From: Bacteroidota bacterium
GTDB taxonomy: Bacteria; Zhuqueibacterota; JdFR-76; DREG01
DNA: 15,572 bases
Assembly: GCA_030624545.1 (NCBI GenBank)
Contig: JAUXJX010000008.1
Location: 1 to 15,572 of the forward strand
Reading direction: 5' to 3'
Positions 8,189 through 15,057 of this stretch are shown piece after piece. Numbering within the stretch: the stretch's first letter is position 1; every line of letters begins with the position of its first letter. Below the pieces are notes generated by a model. It was given only the letters and a program-made list of their open reading frames with translations, had not been told where the DNA came from and searched no databases. The translations under genes and the position numbers were made by a program.

Positions 8189-8719
8189 TTGGACAGAATT
8201 AGTCCCAGTGAACTGGATTTAAAAGAACGCGTCGTCCACCTGAACCGCGTGGCAAAGGTTGTGAAAGGCGGCCGCCGTTTTAGCTTTCATTCCATCGTTG
8301 TGGTAGGAGACGGTAAGGGTCATGTTGGCGTCGGTTTTGGCAAGGCGAATGAAGTTACCGAAGCGATATCAAAAGCGACCGAAAATGCCAAAAAATCATT
8401 GGTGCGTATTCGGATCGTAAATAATACTATTCCTCATGCGGTGAAGTGCAAATACGGCGCAGCCAGGGTTTTGCTGAAGCCGGCTGCTACCGGTACTGGC
8501 GTTATAGCCGGCGGACCGACTCGAGCAATCATGGATGCAGTCGGCATTACAGATATCCTGGCAAAAAACCTGGGCTCGACCAATCCGCATAACGTCGTGA
8601 AGGCTACGATGAGTGGGCTTATGAGTGTGAGAGATGCCTACCAGGTTGCTCGAGATCGTGGAACGACCCTCGAATCGGTTTTCTCGGGAGAGGGAACAAC
8701 CGCTGCGCGGAGCGAATGA
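8189..8719 (+). CDS. rpsE: 30S ribosomal protein S5
   Basis: 176 residues from TTG 8189. The N-terminus [20 protein letters not shown] matches the family start (often MARINPSELELKE), so TTG 8189 is preferred over TTG 8177. The double-stranded RNA-binding domain holds [14 protein letters not shown] and [20 protein letters not shown]. The C-terminal domain has [20 protein letters not shown] and [13 protein letters not shown]5 guards the mRNA entry site and decoding fidelity. The segment [13 protein letters not shown] has Cys-Lys where Gly-Lys is common; the effect is unknown. Its TGA stop lies one base before the rpmD ATG. Confidence 0.98.
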   Translation: MDRISPSELDLKERVVHLNRVAKVVKGGRRFSFHSIVVVGDGKGHVGVGFGKANEVTEAISKATENAKKSLVRIRIVNNTIPHAVKCKYGAARVLLKPAATGTGVIAGGPTRAIMDAVGITDILAKNLGSTNPHNVVKATMSGLMSVRDAYQVARDRGTTLESVFSGEGTTAARSE

Positions 8720-8720
8720 G

Positions 8721-8906
8721 ATGGCCAAGAAGAAACTGAGAATTACTCAATTAAGAAGTACTATCCATAGGAAAAAAAATCAGAAACTGACCATGGCTGC
8801 CCTTGGAATTCGAAGAATGCATCAAACGGTAGAGCACAACGATACACCTCAAATTCGGGGAATGATTCGCCGGGTTGAGCATCTGGTTAAAGTCGAAGAA
8901 GTTTAG
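8721..8906 (+). CDS. rpmD: 50S ribosomal protein L30
   Basis: 61 residues from ATG 8721. The longer open frame extends back into rpsE, but only this part resembles L30: [20 protein letters not shown], then [20 protein letters not shown] and [15 protein letters not shown]. The TLxxLGL-like helix followed by H-x-x-x-D-TP-x-x-RGMI is the family signature. The SD CGGAG at 8708-8712 lies in the end of rpsE. L30 is a small 50S protein absent from several bacterial lineages; its presence here is mildly informative for taxonomy. Confidence 0.97.
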   Translation: MAKKKLRITQLRSTIHRKKNQKLTMAALGIRRMHQTVEHNDTPQIRGMIRRVEHLVKVEEV

Positions 8907-8929
8907 AAGGAGCCTGAGACGAGGATAAC

Positions 8930-9370
8930 ATGAATTTGTCGAGTCTTACCTATTCCAAAGGAGCACGGAAGAAACCCAAGCGAATCGGAAGGGGCAACGG
9001 CTCCGGCCATGGCAGGACTGCCTGTAAAGGGCACAATGGCCAGCGCTCGAGATCGGGCCATAAGAGCCGTGCCTGGTTTGAAGGCGGACAGATGCCAATT
9101 CAGCGCCGTTTGCCAAAACGCGGTTTTACCAATATTTTTCGAAAGGAATATTCTGAACTGAATTTGAAAGACTTGGTTCGTTTGGGTGAAATCGATAAAA
9201 TCACCCCGGGTATCCTCATCGAAAAAGGTATAGTGAGTAACAAAAGGAAGCCGATCAAAATCCTCGGCGCTGGGGACTGGTCGCGCGCAGTTGAGATTTC
9301 TGCCCACGCATTCACCAAATCTGCAGTAAAAAAGATTGAAGAAGCTGGTGGCAAGGCAATAGTCGTATGA
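8930..9370 (+). CDS. rplO: 50S ribosomal protein L15
   Basis: 146 residues, normal for L15. It begins MNLSSLTYSKGARKKPKRIG, then GRGNGSGHGRTACKGHNGQR and SRSGHKSRAWFEGGQMPIQR, then RLPKRGF, the Gly- and basic-rich extended region that threads through 23S rRNA. The globular C-terminal half carries NLKDLVRLGEIDKITPGIL and VEISAHAFTKSAVKKIEEAG. The SD GAGG is at 8921-8924. The last codons overlap the secY start as ATGA, so SecY synthesis is probably coupled to L15. Confidence 0.98.
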   Translation: MNLSSLTYSKGARKKPKRIGRGNGSGHGRTACKGHNGQRSRSGHKSRAWFEGGQMPIQRRLPKRGFTNIFRKEYSELNLKDLVRLGEIDKITPGILIEKGIVSNKRKPIKILGAGDWSRAVEISAHAFTKSAVKKIEEAGGKAIVV

Positions 9371-10698
9371 TTGAAAGATTCCAAAACGTCTTCAAGATAC
9401 CTGAGCTCAAGAGGCGTATACTTTTTACCTTAGGAATTCTCATCATCTACCGGCTGGGTGGTCACGTTCCTACGCCGGGTATTAATACGGCAGCCCTTGC
9501 AGAGTTTTTCACCACGGCCCAAAATACCCTTTTCGGGCTGTACGATATGTTTGCCGGAGGCGCATTTCGAAAGGCCACGGTTTTCGCGCTGGGCATCATG
9601 CCATACATATCGGCTTCGATTATTCTGCAATTGTTGGGCGCGGTGATTCCTTATTTTCAGAAACTGCAAAAGGAAGGTGAAGAAGGCAGAAAGAAGATCG
9701 TCCAGTATACTCGCTATGGCACGGTTGCGATCTCGGCGATGCAGGCCTATGGCGTGAGCGTATTCCTGCAAAATATTCCTATAACACAGAGTGGCCTTGA
9801 AGTGGTTCCCATCGCTGGTTTGGGCTTTAGATTGTTGGCAATGATAACCCTAACCACCGGCACGGTTTTCATCATGTGGCTGGGGGAGAAGATTGACGAG
9901 CGGGGTGTCGGCAACGGGATATCCCTCATCATCTTTATTGGGATTATAGCGTCCTTTCCCAACGCCATTTTGGATGAAGTGCAGCAGTTGATCGCCGGTA
10001 ATCGTGCGATTGTTACCGAAATATTTCTGCTGGCGGTAATGGTCTTTACTGTGGCGGCGGTGGTATTAATCACTCAAGCTACGCGAAAAATTCCGGTTCA
10101 GTATGCCAAGCGGGTAATTGGCAGAAAGATGTATGGCGGCCATAGCACCCACATTCCAATGAAGGTCACTACCGCCGGGGTGATGCCGATTATTTTCGCC
10201 CAGGCAATCATGTTTGTTCCGAATACCATAACGCAGTTATTTCCAAACAGTGAAATTATGACGACCGTCGGCGGTTGGTTTGATTTTACCTCCGGGATTT
10301 ACTGGTTCTTCTACGGCCTTTTGATTGTGTTCTTTACCTATTTCTACACGGCGATTGTCTTTAATCCGGTGGACATCGCGGACAATATGAAAAAGTACGG
10401 CGGGTTCGTGCCTGGAGTACGGCCGGGGAAGAAAACTTCTGAATTCCTGGATTTTATCCTGACCCGGATTACTTTGCCGGGCGCCACCTTTTTGGCGATC
10501 ATCGCGATTTTCCCGTACTTCGTCATGAAATTCACCAACGTGAGTTATAATTTCGCATCTTTCTACGGTGGCACAGGACTGTTAATCATAGTGGGCGTCG
10601 CCCTTGATTTCCTGCAGCAGATAGAGTCACATCTGCTCATGCGTCATTACGATGGTTTTATGAAATCAGGGCGAATCAAGGGTCGACGGGGCATTTAG
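9367..10698 (+). CDS. secY: Protein translocase pore subunit SecY
   Basis: 443 residues, normal for bacterial SecY, the channel of the Sec translocon in the inner membrane (with SecE and SecG). Ten hydrophobic segments can be placed roughly at 18-32, 71-92, 117-135, 152-172, 183-197, 216-236, 269-285, 312-332, 370-387 and 402-418. Family motifs are GGAFRKATVFALGIMPYISA after the plug region, GEKIDERGVGNGISLIIF, the cytosolic loop RKIPVQYAKRVIGRKMYGG, and FVPGVRPGKKT with the SecA-contacting Arg352 (equivalent to E. coli Arg357). The start overlaps rplO. The stop TAG is built into the SD of adk. The sequence style (IPVQYAKR, STHIPMKV) recalls FCB-group SecY. Confidence 0.98.
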   Translation: MIERFQNVFKIPELKRRILFTLGILIIYRLGGHVPTPGINTAALAEFFTTAQNTLFGLYDMFAGGAFRKATVFALGIMPYISASIILQLLGAVIPYFQKLQKEGEEGRKKIVQYTRYGTVAISAMQAYGVSVFLQNIPITQSGLEVVPIAGLGFRLLAMITLTTGTVFIMWLGEKIDERGVGNGISLIIFIGIIASFPNAILDEVQQLIAGNRAIVTEIFLLAVMVFTVAAVVLITQATRKIPVQYAKRVIGRKMYGGHSTHIPMKVTTAGVMPIIFAQAIMFVPNTITQLFPNSEIMTTVGGWFDFTSGIYWFFYGLLIVFFTYFYTAIVFNPVDIADNMKKYGGFVPGVRPGKKTSEFLDFILTRITLPGATFLAIIAIFPYFVMKFTNVSYNFASFYGGTGLLIIVGVALDFLQQIESHLLMRHYDGFMKSGRIKGRRGI

Positions 10699-10701
10699 GA
10701 G
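10697..10701 (+). promoter_or_regulatory. Shine-Dalgarno of adk pointing to an ATT start
   Basis: AGGAG overlaps the secY TAG stop (10696-10698). It sits 8 bases before the ATT at 10710 and 20 bases before the first conventional start triplet (TTG 10722), so it fits only the ATT. Confidence 0.75.
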
Positions 10702-10709
10702 TAAGAAAA

Positions 10710-11369
10710 ATTAGAATTATTTTGTTAGGTGCGCCGGGAGTCGGCAAAGGAACACAAGCCAAGAAGTTGGAGGAGGACTATTCGATTCCACAGATTTCCA
10801 CCGGAGATATTCTGCGGGACGCGGTGAAGAACCACACGGAACTGGGTGTGAAGGCAAAACGATACATGGAAGAGGGCAAATTGGTTCCCGATGATCTCAT
10901 GATTGACTTGATGCGGGAACGATTGAAGAGTGATGATGCGGCAAATGGGTATATTCTTGATGGCTTTCCGCGGACGATCTCCCAGGCAGAGGCTCTTGAA
11001 AAGATGTTGGATGAGGTCGATTCCCCGATCGATTCCGTGATTGAGATCACCGTGGATTATGAGGACCTTGTCCGAAGAATCGTCAATCGTCGTGTATGTC
11101 CGGCCTGTGGGTCGAATTATAACCTGATTGATAAGCCGCCGCGTCCGGATGGTTCCTGTGCGAAGTGCGGAGAGCGGGTTATACAAAGGCCGGATGACAA
11201 CGAGGAAACCGCGCGCACAAGACTCGAAGTATATGACGAACAAACCAAGCCGTTACGTTCATATTACAGCTCAAGCGGACTTCTGAGGCAAGTCGACGGT
11301 GAGGGGTCTATTGAAGAAGTGTCAGCATCGATAAAAGAGGTTTTGCAGATCAGCAGTTCTTTAACATGA
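10710..11369 (+). CDS. adk: Adenylate kinase with zinc-type LID, apparent ATT start
   Basis: 219 residues if read from ATT 10710. It catalyses ATP + AMP to 2 ADP in the cytosol. The P-loop GAPGVGKGT is at residues 7-15, the AMP-binding STGDILR follows, then LDGFPRT; the LID has Cys130, Cys133, Cys150 and Cys153. These Cys numbers equal, from memory, the zinc ligands of Bacillus stearothermophilus Adk, supporting this start. The product would begin MRIILLGAPG, the usual first beta-strand. No ATG, GTG or TTG occurs in frame between 10620 and 10722, and the TTG at 10722 would delete that strand. An annotation tool would probably report 10722 (215 aa). It overlaps map by ATGA. Confidence 0.93.
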   Translation: MRIILLGAPGVGKGTQAKKLEEDYSIPQISTGDILRDAVKNHTELGVKAKRYMEEGKLVPDDLMIDLMRERLKSDDAANGYILDGFPRTISQAEALEKMLDEVDSPIDSVIEITVDYEDLVRRIVNRRVCPACGSNYNLIDKPPRPDGSCAKCGERVIQRPDDNEETARTRLEVYDEQTKPLRSYYSSSGLLRQVDGEGSIEEVSASIKEVLQISSSLT

Positions 11370-12115
11370 TTCAACTAAAATCAGCCGAACAAATTGAAGG
11401 AATTCGAAAATCTAGTAGAATTCTGGTAGAGACTTTTCAGTTCATCAAGGAACTCATTAAGGCGGGCATCAAAGCCATTGAGATAGACCGCGAGGCAGAA
11501 GAGTTCATTCGATCAAAAAAGGCTATGCCTTCTTTCAAAGGATTTAGAGGATTTCCCGGCAGCGTCTGTATTTCAATAGATGAGGAGATCGTTCACGGTA
11601 TTCCGGATTCGAGAGAACTAAAAAAGGGACAGATTGTCGGAATTGATATTGGCGTAAAATACGACGGCTTTTTCAGTGATGCCGCTTATACCTTCATGAT
11701 TAGTGACGTGAACCCGCAGATTGAAAAGCTGGTTAGGACGACCAGAGAGTCCCTTTACAAGGGCATAGAAGCGGCGCATTACGGGAATCGTTTGACCGAT
11801 ATTTCTAACGCCATTCAGAGCCATGCAGAGGCAAATGATTTTCACGTTGTTCGGGATTTGGTTGGCCACGGAGTTGGCCTGGACGTTTGGGAATTGCCGC
11901 AGGTGCCCAATTACGGGACAGCAGGCAAGGGGCCAAAATTGCAGCCGGGCATAGTTTTGGCGATCGAGCCAATGCTGAACATTGGGACCCATGCGATAGA
12001 AACCCAGGAGGATGGCTGGACGGTAGTCACAAAGGATCGCAAGCCGTCGGCTCATTTTGAGCACACAATCGCCATTACGAACGACGAAGCAGAGATTTTG
12101 ACCGAAGGAATTTAA
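11366..12115 (+). CDS. map: Type I methionine aminopeptidase, with Trp in place of a conserved His
   Basis: 249 residues. It removes the initiator Met from nascent proteins. The pita-bread fold's metal ligands are all visible: Asp94 (GIDIG), Asp105 (SDAAYTF), His168 (GHGVG), Glu201 (AIEPML) and Glu232 (HFEHTI). The HGIP His78, equivalent to E. coli His79, is also present. The residue matching E. coli His178 (in the usual GHGIGxxxHExP motif) is Trp175, codon TGG, in GHGVGLDVWELPQVPNYG. The ATG overlaps the adk stop. Placement next to adk and infA is common outside Proteobacteria. Intact metal sites and full length argue for a functional enzyme, perhaps with altered substrate contacts (inference). 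Confidence 0.97.
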   Translation: MIQLKSAEQIEGIRKSSRILVETFQFIKELIKAGIKAIEIDREAEEFIRSKKAMPSFKGFRGFPGSVCISIDEEIVHGIPDSRELKKGQIVGIDIGVKYDGFFSDAAYTFMISDVNPQIEKLVRTTRESLYKGIEAAHYGNRLTDISNAIQSHAEANDFHVVRDLVGHGVGLDVWELPQVPNYGTAGKGPKLQPGIVLAIEPMLNIGTHAIETQEDGWTVVTKDRKPSAHFEHTIAITNDEAEILTEGI

Positions 12116-12126
12116 TCTCAAATTAT
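12098..12126 (+). promoter_or_regulatory. Weak sigma70-like promoter candidate ahead of infA
   Basis: TTGACC (12098-12103) and AATTAT (12121-12126) are separated by 17 bases and match the -35 and -10 consensus at 5 and 4 of 6 positions. The site overlaps the end of map and precedes a 50-base gap, the second longest of the window. Such matches arise easily by chance. Confidence 0.2.
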
Positions 12127-12165
12127 CATCTATATGCGATGAACCTTGAGGATTGACTTAATAAA

Positions 12166-12384
12166 ATGGCAAAAGAAGAACCGATTAAAGTAGACGGCAC
12201 CATTGTAGAAACTCTGCCTAATGCGACCTTCCGGGTTGAGTTGGAAAATGGCCATAAGGTACTGGCCCATATTTCCGGGAAAATGCGCATGCATTTTATC
12301 AAGATCTTGCCTGGTGATAAAGTTACTGTTGAGCTCTCGCCTCATGATTTGACAAGAGGCAGAATTACTTACAGGTACAAGTAG
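12166..12384 (+). CDS. infA: Translation initiation factor IF-1
   Basis: 72 residues, exactly the usual length. The single OB-fold is seen in [40 protein letters not shown] and the C-terminal [20 protein letters not shown] with YRYK. IF-1 occupies the A site during initiation and aids IF-2 and IF-3. The SD is weak and distant (GAGGA, 12148-12152, 13 bases before ATG). The 50-base gap after map is larger than most here and could hold a promoter. The order map-infA-rpmJ-rpsM is widespread in bacteria. Confidence 0.98.
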   Translation: MAKEEPIKVDGTIVETLPNATFRVELENGHKVLAHISGKMRMHFIKILPGDKVTVELSPHDLTRGRITYRYK

Positions 12385-12389
12385 ATTTT

Positions 12390-12404
12390 TCCCGGAAGCC
12401 GGGA
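12390..12404 (+). other. Small perfect hairpin between infA and rpmJ
   Basis: TCCCGG, loop AAG, CCGGGA forms a GC-rich 6-bp stem with a 3-base loop, ending immediately before the rpmJ SD (TGGAGG, 12405-12410). A run of five Ts lies on its 5' side, not its 3' side, so it is not an intrinsic terminator for this strand. It could modulate L36 translation or mark an RNA-processing point; function is not established. Confidence 0.5.
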
Positions 12405-12415
12405 TGGAGGAATTC

Positions 12416-12529
12416 ATGAAGGTCAGGGCGTCGGTAAAAAAAATGTGTGATAAATGCAAGATTGTTAAGCGGAAGGGTGTTGTTCGCGTGATTTGCAGCA
12501 ACCCGCGCCATAAACAGAGGCAGGGATAA
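12416..12529 (+). CDS. rpmJ: 50S ribosomal protein L36, zinc-binding form
   Basis: 37 residues, a short gene easily missed. The protein reads [20 protein letters not shown], then [17 protein letters not shown]. The zinc ligands are Cys11, Cys14, Cys27 and His32, so this is the C+ form of L36. L36 is the smallest 50S protein and links 23S rRNA domains near the factor-binding region. An ideal SD (GGAGG, 12406-12410) lies 5 bases before ATG, directly after a small hairpin. It stands between infA and rpsM, its standard place. Confidence 0.98.
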   Translation: MKVRASVKKMCDKCKIVKRKGVVRVICSNPRHKQRQG

Positions 12530-12555
12530 TCCCTGGTGAATGAAGGAGGGTTGTT

Positions 12556-12930
12556 TTGGCTCGTATAGCCGGTATTGATTTACCCAAGGATAAACGAATT
12601 GAGATCGGATTAACCTACTTGTTCGGTATTGGTGTTACTACTTCTCGAAAAATATTGGCTGCAACAGGAATTAATCCGGATACTCGCGTCCAGGATCTGA
12701 CGGATGAGGAAGCGGCAAAGATTCGTTCTTACATCGATGCTAATTTCAAGGTTGAGGGTTCGCTCCGCACAGAAATTAATATGAACATAAAGCGCCTGAT
12801 GGACGTTGGTGCGTACCGGGGACTGAGGCATCGAAAAAGTTTGCCCGTTCACGGTCAGCGTACCCGCACCAATGCCCGGACGCACAAGGGGTCGAGACCC
12901 CAGATAGGCGCAAAGAAAAAGAAAAAGTAG
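12556..12930 (+). CDS. rpsM: 30S ribosomal protein S13
   Basis: 124 residues with a TTG start. The [21 protein letters not shown]-terminus, the [10 protein letters not shown] helix-turn region, [20 protein letters not shown] and [11 protein letters not shown] are diagnostic; the tail is Lys-rich (GAKKKKK) and reaches toward P-site tRNA. S13 forms intersubunit bridges with L5 and 23S rRNA. AAGGAGGG (12543-12550) is a strong SD correctly spaced for TTG 12556. Only 26 bases separate it from rpmJ, which leaves no room for the long S4-binding pseudoknot leader known from E. coli. Confidence 0.98.
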   Translation: MARIAGIDLPKDKRIEIGLTYLFGIGVTTSRKILAATGINPDTRVQDLTDEEAAKIRSYIDANFKVEGSLRTEINMNIKRLMDVGAYRGLRHRKSLPVHGQRTRTNARTHKGSRPQIGAKKKKK

Positions 12931-12952
12931 AGGCTTGATTTGGAGGTAAGAG

Positions 12953-13339
12953 TTGGCTAATCCAAGGAGACGAGGCAAGAAGAAAGGTCCTGTTGATGCC
13001 AATGGGATCGCGGTAATCAAGGCAACATTTAACAATACGATAGTTTCTTTGACGGATACTTTCGGAAACGTCGTTTCATGGGCTTCGGCCGGAAAAGTAG
13101 GATTCAAAGGGTCGCGCAAAAGCACGCCCTTTGCCGCACAGTTGGCGGCGGAAGCTGCCGCGCGAGAAGCCATTGACCTGGGGATGCGGAAAGTTGAAAT
13201 ACGCGTAAAAGGTCCAGGTTCCGGCAGAGAAGCGGCAATTCGAGCGCTGCAGGCGGCAGGATTGGAAGTCGCGGCCATTCGCGACGTAACTCCAATTCCA
13301 CATAACGGTTGCCGCCCACCAAAACGAAGAAGAGTCTAA
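12953..13339 (+). CDS. rpsK: 30S ribosomal protein S11
   Basis: 128 residues with a TTG start ([20 protein letters not shown]). Core motifs are [40 protein letters not shown], the [16 protein letters not shown] helix and the C-terminal [19 protein letters not shown]11 lies in the platform next to the E-site mRNA and interacts with S6/S18 and the Shine-Dalgarno helix region. The SD TGGAGGTA (12941-12948) is well placed for TTG 12953. The gap to rpsM is 22 bases and to rpsD 29 bases. Confidence 0.98.
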   Translation: MANPRRRGKKKGPVDANGIAVIKATFNNTIVSLTDTFGNVVSWASAGKVGFKGSRKSTPFAAQLAAEAAAREAIDLGMRKVEIRVKGPGSGREAAIRALQAAGLEVAAIRDVTPIPHNGCRPPKRRRV

Positions 13340-13368
13340 ACAATAAAAGAATGTCGGAGGTTTTGTAA

Positions 13369-13998
13369 ATGGCAAGATATACAGGCCCGGTTTGCAAGTT
13401 GTGTCGAAGGGAAGGTGAAAAGCTGTTCCTCAAAGGCACAAGGTGCAGCACGAGCAAATGCGCCTTTGAACGAAAAGGATATTTTCCAGGCCAGCATGGG
13501 AAAAACAGCCGTCTTAAGCTGTCAGATTACGGAAAGCAGTTACGGGAAAAGCAAAAGCTGCGCAGGGTCTACGGACTATTGGAGGCCCAGTTCCGCCTTT
13601 ACTTTGAGAGAGCGGAAAGAATGAGGGGGATTACGGGAGAGAATCTGTTGGTGCTGTTGGAAAGCAGATTGGACAATGTGGTTTATCGTCTCGGCCTGGC
13701 GGCATCCAGGAATGCGGCACGGCAGTTGGTTTTGCATCGTCACTTTTTCGTAAATGATGGACTGGTGGACATCCCCTCATATCAGGTCAAACCCGGCGAT
13801 ACCATCCAGGTTAAAGACAAAAGCCGGAAAAAAGATGTTTTTCATTCCTCCCTGAGAAGGACGAAAGACAGCAGAATGCTTCCCTGGTTGGATTTGGATA
13901 AGGCCAAGCTAAGTGGAAGATTTGTCGAAAGTCCAAAACGGGAGGAGATTCCGGTCCACATCGATGAAAGTATGATTGTGGAGCTTTACTCCAAATAA
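13369..13998 (+). CDS. rpsD: 30S ribosomal protein S4, zinc-binding form
   Basis: 209 residues. [20 protein letters not shown] begins the protein, with Cys9, Cys12, Cys26 and Cys31 forming the zinc knuckle of C+ type S4. Then come [11 protein letters not shown] and [20 protein letters not shown]. The S4 RNA-binding domain is around 96-160 ([33 protein letters not shown]). S4 is a primary 16S rRNA binder, part of the mRNA helicase entry site, and in E. coli it represses the alpha operon. The SD GGAGG (13356-13360) lies 8 bases before ATG. Confidence 0.98.
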   Translation: MARYTGPVCKLCRREGEKLFLKGTRCSTSKCAFERKGYFPGQHGKNSRLKLSDYGKQLREKQKLRRVYGLLEAQFRLYFERAERMRGITGENLLVLLESRLDNVVYRLGLAASRNAARQLVLHRHFFVNDGLVDIPSYQVKPGDTIQVKDKSRKKDVFHSSLRRTKDSRMLPWLDLDKAKLSGRFVESPKREEIPVHIDESMIVELYSK

Positions 13999-14034
13999 GA
14001 ACTTTAGAACAACAAAGGGTCGGAGAGAAACCAA

Positions 14035-15021
14035 ATGAGCTTATTAACTTTGCAAATGCCAGAACGAATTGAACTGGATGAATCTACCTATACGAACACT
14101 TATGGGAAGTTCATCGTGCAGCCTTTGGAACGCGGTTTTGGTGTGACCATTGGCAATGCCTTACGCCGGGTTCTGCTGTCTTCACTGCCCGGCGCGGCGA
14201 TTAGCATGGTGCGGATTGAGGGAGTTCTTCATGAGTTTACCACAATCCCCAATGTGGTTGAAGACGTCTCGGAGGTTATCCTTAATCTGAAAAAAGTGTG
14301 CATCAAACTGATCGCTAAAAAGCCTGAAAAGGTCAGTCTTCAGGTAAAAGGTCCAAAGGAACTCACGGCAGGTGATATAGGAGAAGCCACGGCAGATTTC
14401 GAGATTCTCAATCCGGACTTACATATCGCCAGCCTGAATGAGGGTGCAGATGTGCAGATGGAATTAAGAATTGGACGGGGAAGAGGGTATGTTCCCGCCG
14501 AAGAAAATCGTCTGCCGGATCAACCGATTGGCGTGGTCCCAATTGATTCTATTTTTACGCCCGTGATCAATGTGTCGTATCGCGTCGAGGAGACACGTGT
14601 GGGCCAGCGCACCGATTACGAAAAGTTGATTTTGGAAGTGATGACAGACGGCAGCCTCACACCCGATGATGCCATGACTTATGCCGGTAAGATCTTGAAA
14701 GACCACATCGAGCTCTTCATAAATTATGAGATCGAGCCTGAAGAGGAGCCCGTGGTGGAAGTCGATGAGGATGCGTTGCGCATCAAAAAGCTGCTTAAAA
14801 TGAGCGTCGACGAACTGGAGCTTTCGGTGCGTGCCAGCAACTGCCTGAAGGCGGCCAATATCGAGACCATTTCCGATTTGGTGCGAAGAGATGAGCCGGA
14901 AATGCTGAAATTCCGCAACTTCGGCCGAAAGTCTTTGAACGAACTTGGCAAGGTTCTGGATAATCTTGGTCTGAGCTTCGGAATGGATATTGAAAAATAC
15001 TTGAAAGAAGAAGTCCCTTAG
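14035..15021 (+). CDS. rpoA: DNA-directed RNA polymerase subunit alpha
   Basis: 328 residues, normal for RpoA. The N-terminal dimerisation domain (1 to about 232) has PLERGFGVTIGNALRRVLLS, SSLPGAAIS, VEDVSEVILNLK and GRGRGYVPAEENR. The acidic linker EIEPEEEPVVEVDEDA follows at about 232-247. The C-terminal domain (about 253-318) has LELSVRASNCLKAANI, with Arg266 equivalent to the UP-element-binding Arg265 of E. coli, and FGRKSLNELGKVL. An SD (GGAGA, 14022-14026) lies 8 bases before ATG 14035. A second in-frame ATG at 14056 is less likely because MSLLTLQMPERIEL is family-like and the SD fits 14035. Confidence 0.98.
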   Translation: MSLLTLQMPERIELDESTYTNTYGKFIVQPLERGFGVTIGNALRRVLLSSLPGAAISMVRIEGVLHEFTTIPNVVEDVSEVILNLKKVCIKLIAKKPEKVSLQVKGPKELTAGDIGEATADFEILNPDLHIASLNEGADVQMELRIGRGRGYVPAEENRLPDQPIGVVPIDSIFTPVINVSYRVEETRVGQRTDYEKLILEVMTDGSLTPDDAMTYAGKILKDHIELFINYEIEPEEEPVVEVDEDALRIKKLLKMSVDELELSVRASNCLKAANIETISDLVRRDEPEMLKFRNFGRKSLNELGKVLDNLGLSFGMDIEKYLKEEVP

Positions 15022-15057
15022 AAACGGACCGCGGAAATAGCAAGAGGATTGAACCTG

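Noticed and set aside
10725..11243. 172-residue minus-strand open frame opposite adk
   Set aside because: Fully contained in adk, with no motif and no independent signal.
12610..13278. 222-residue minus-strand open frame over rpsM and rpsK
   Set aside because: Shadow of conserved coding sequence on the other strand; it has no family resemblance.
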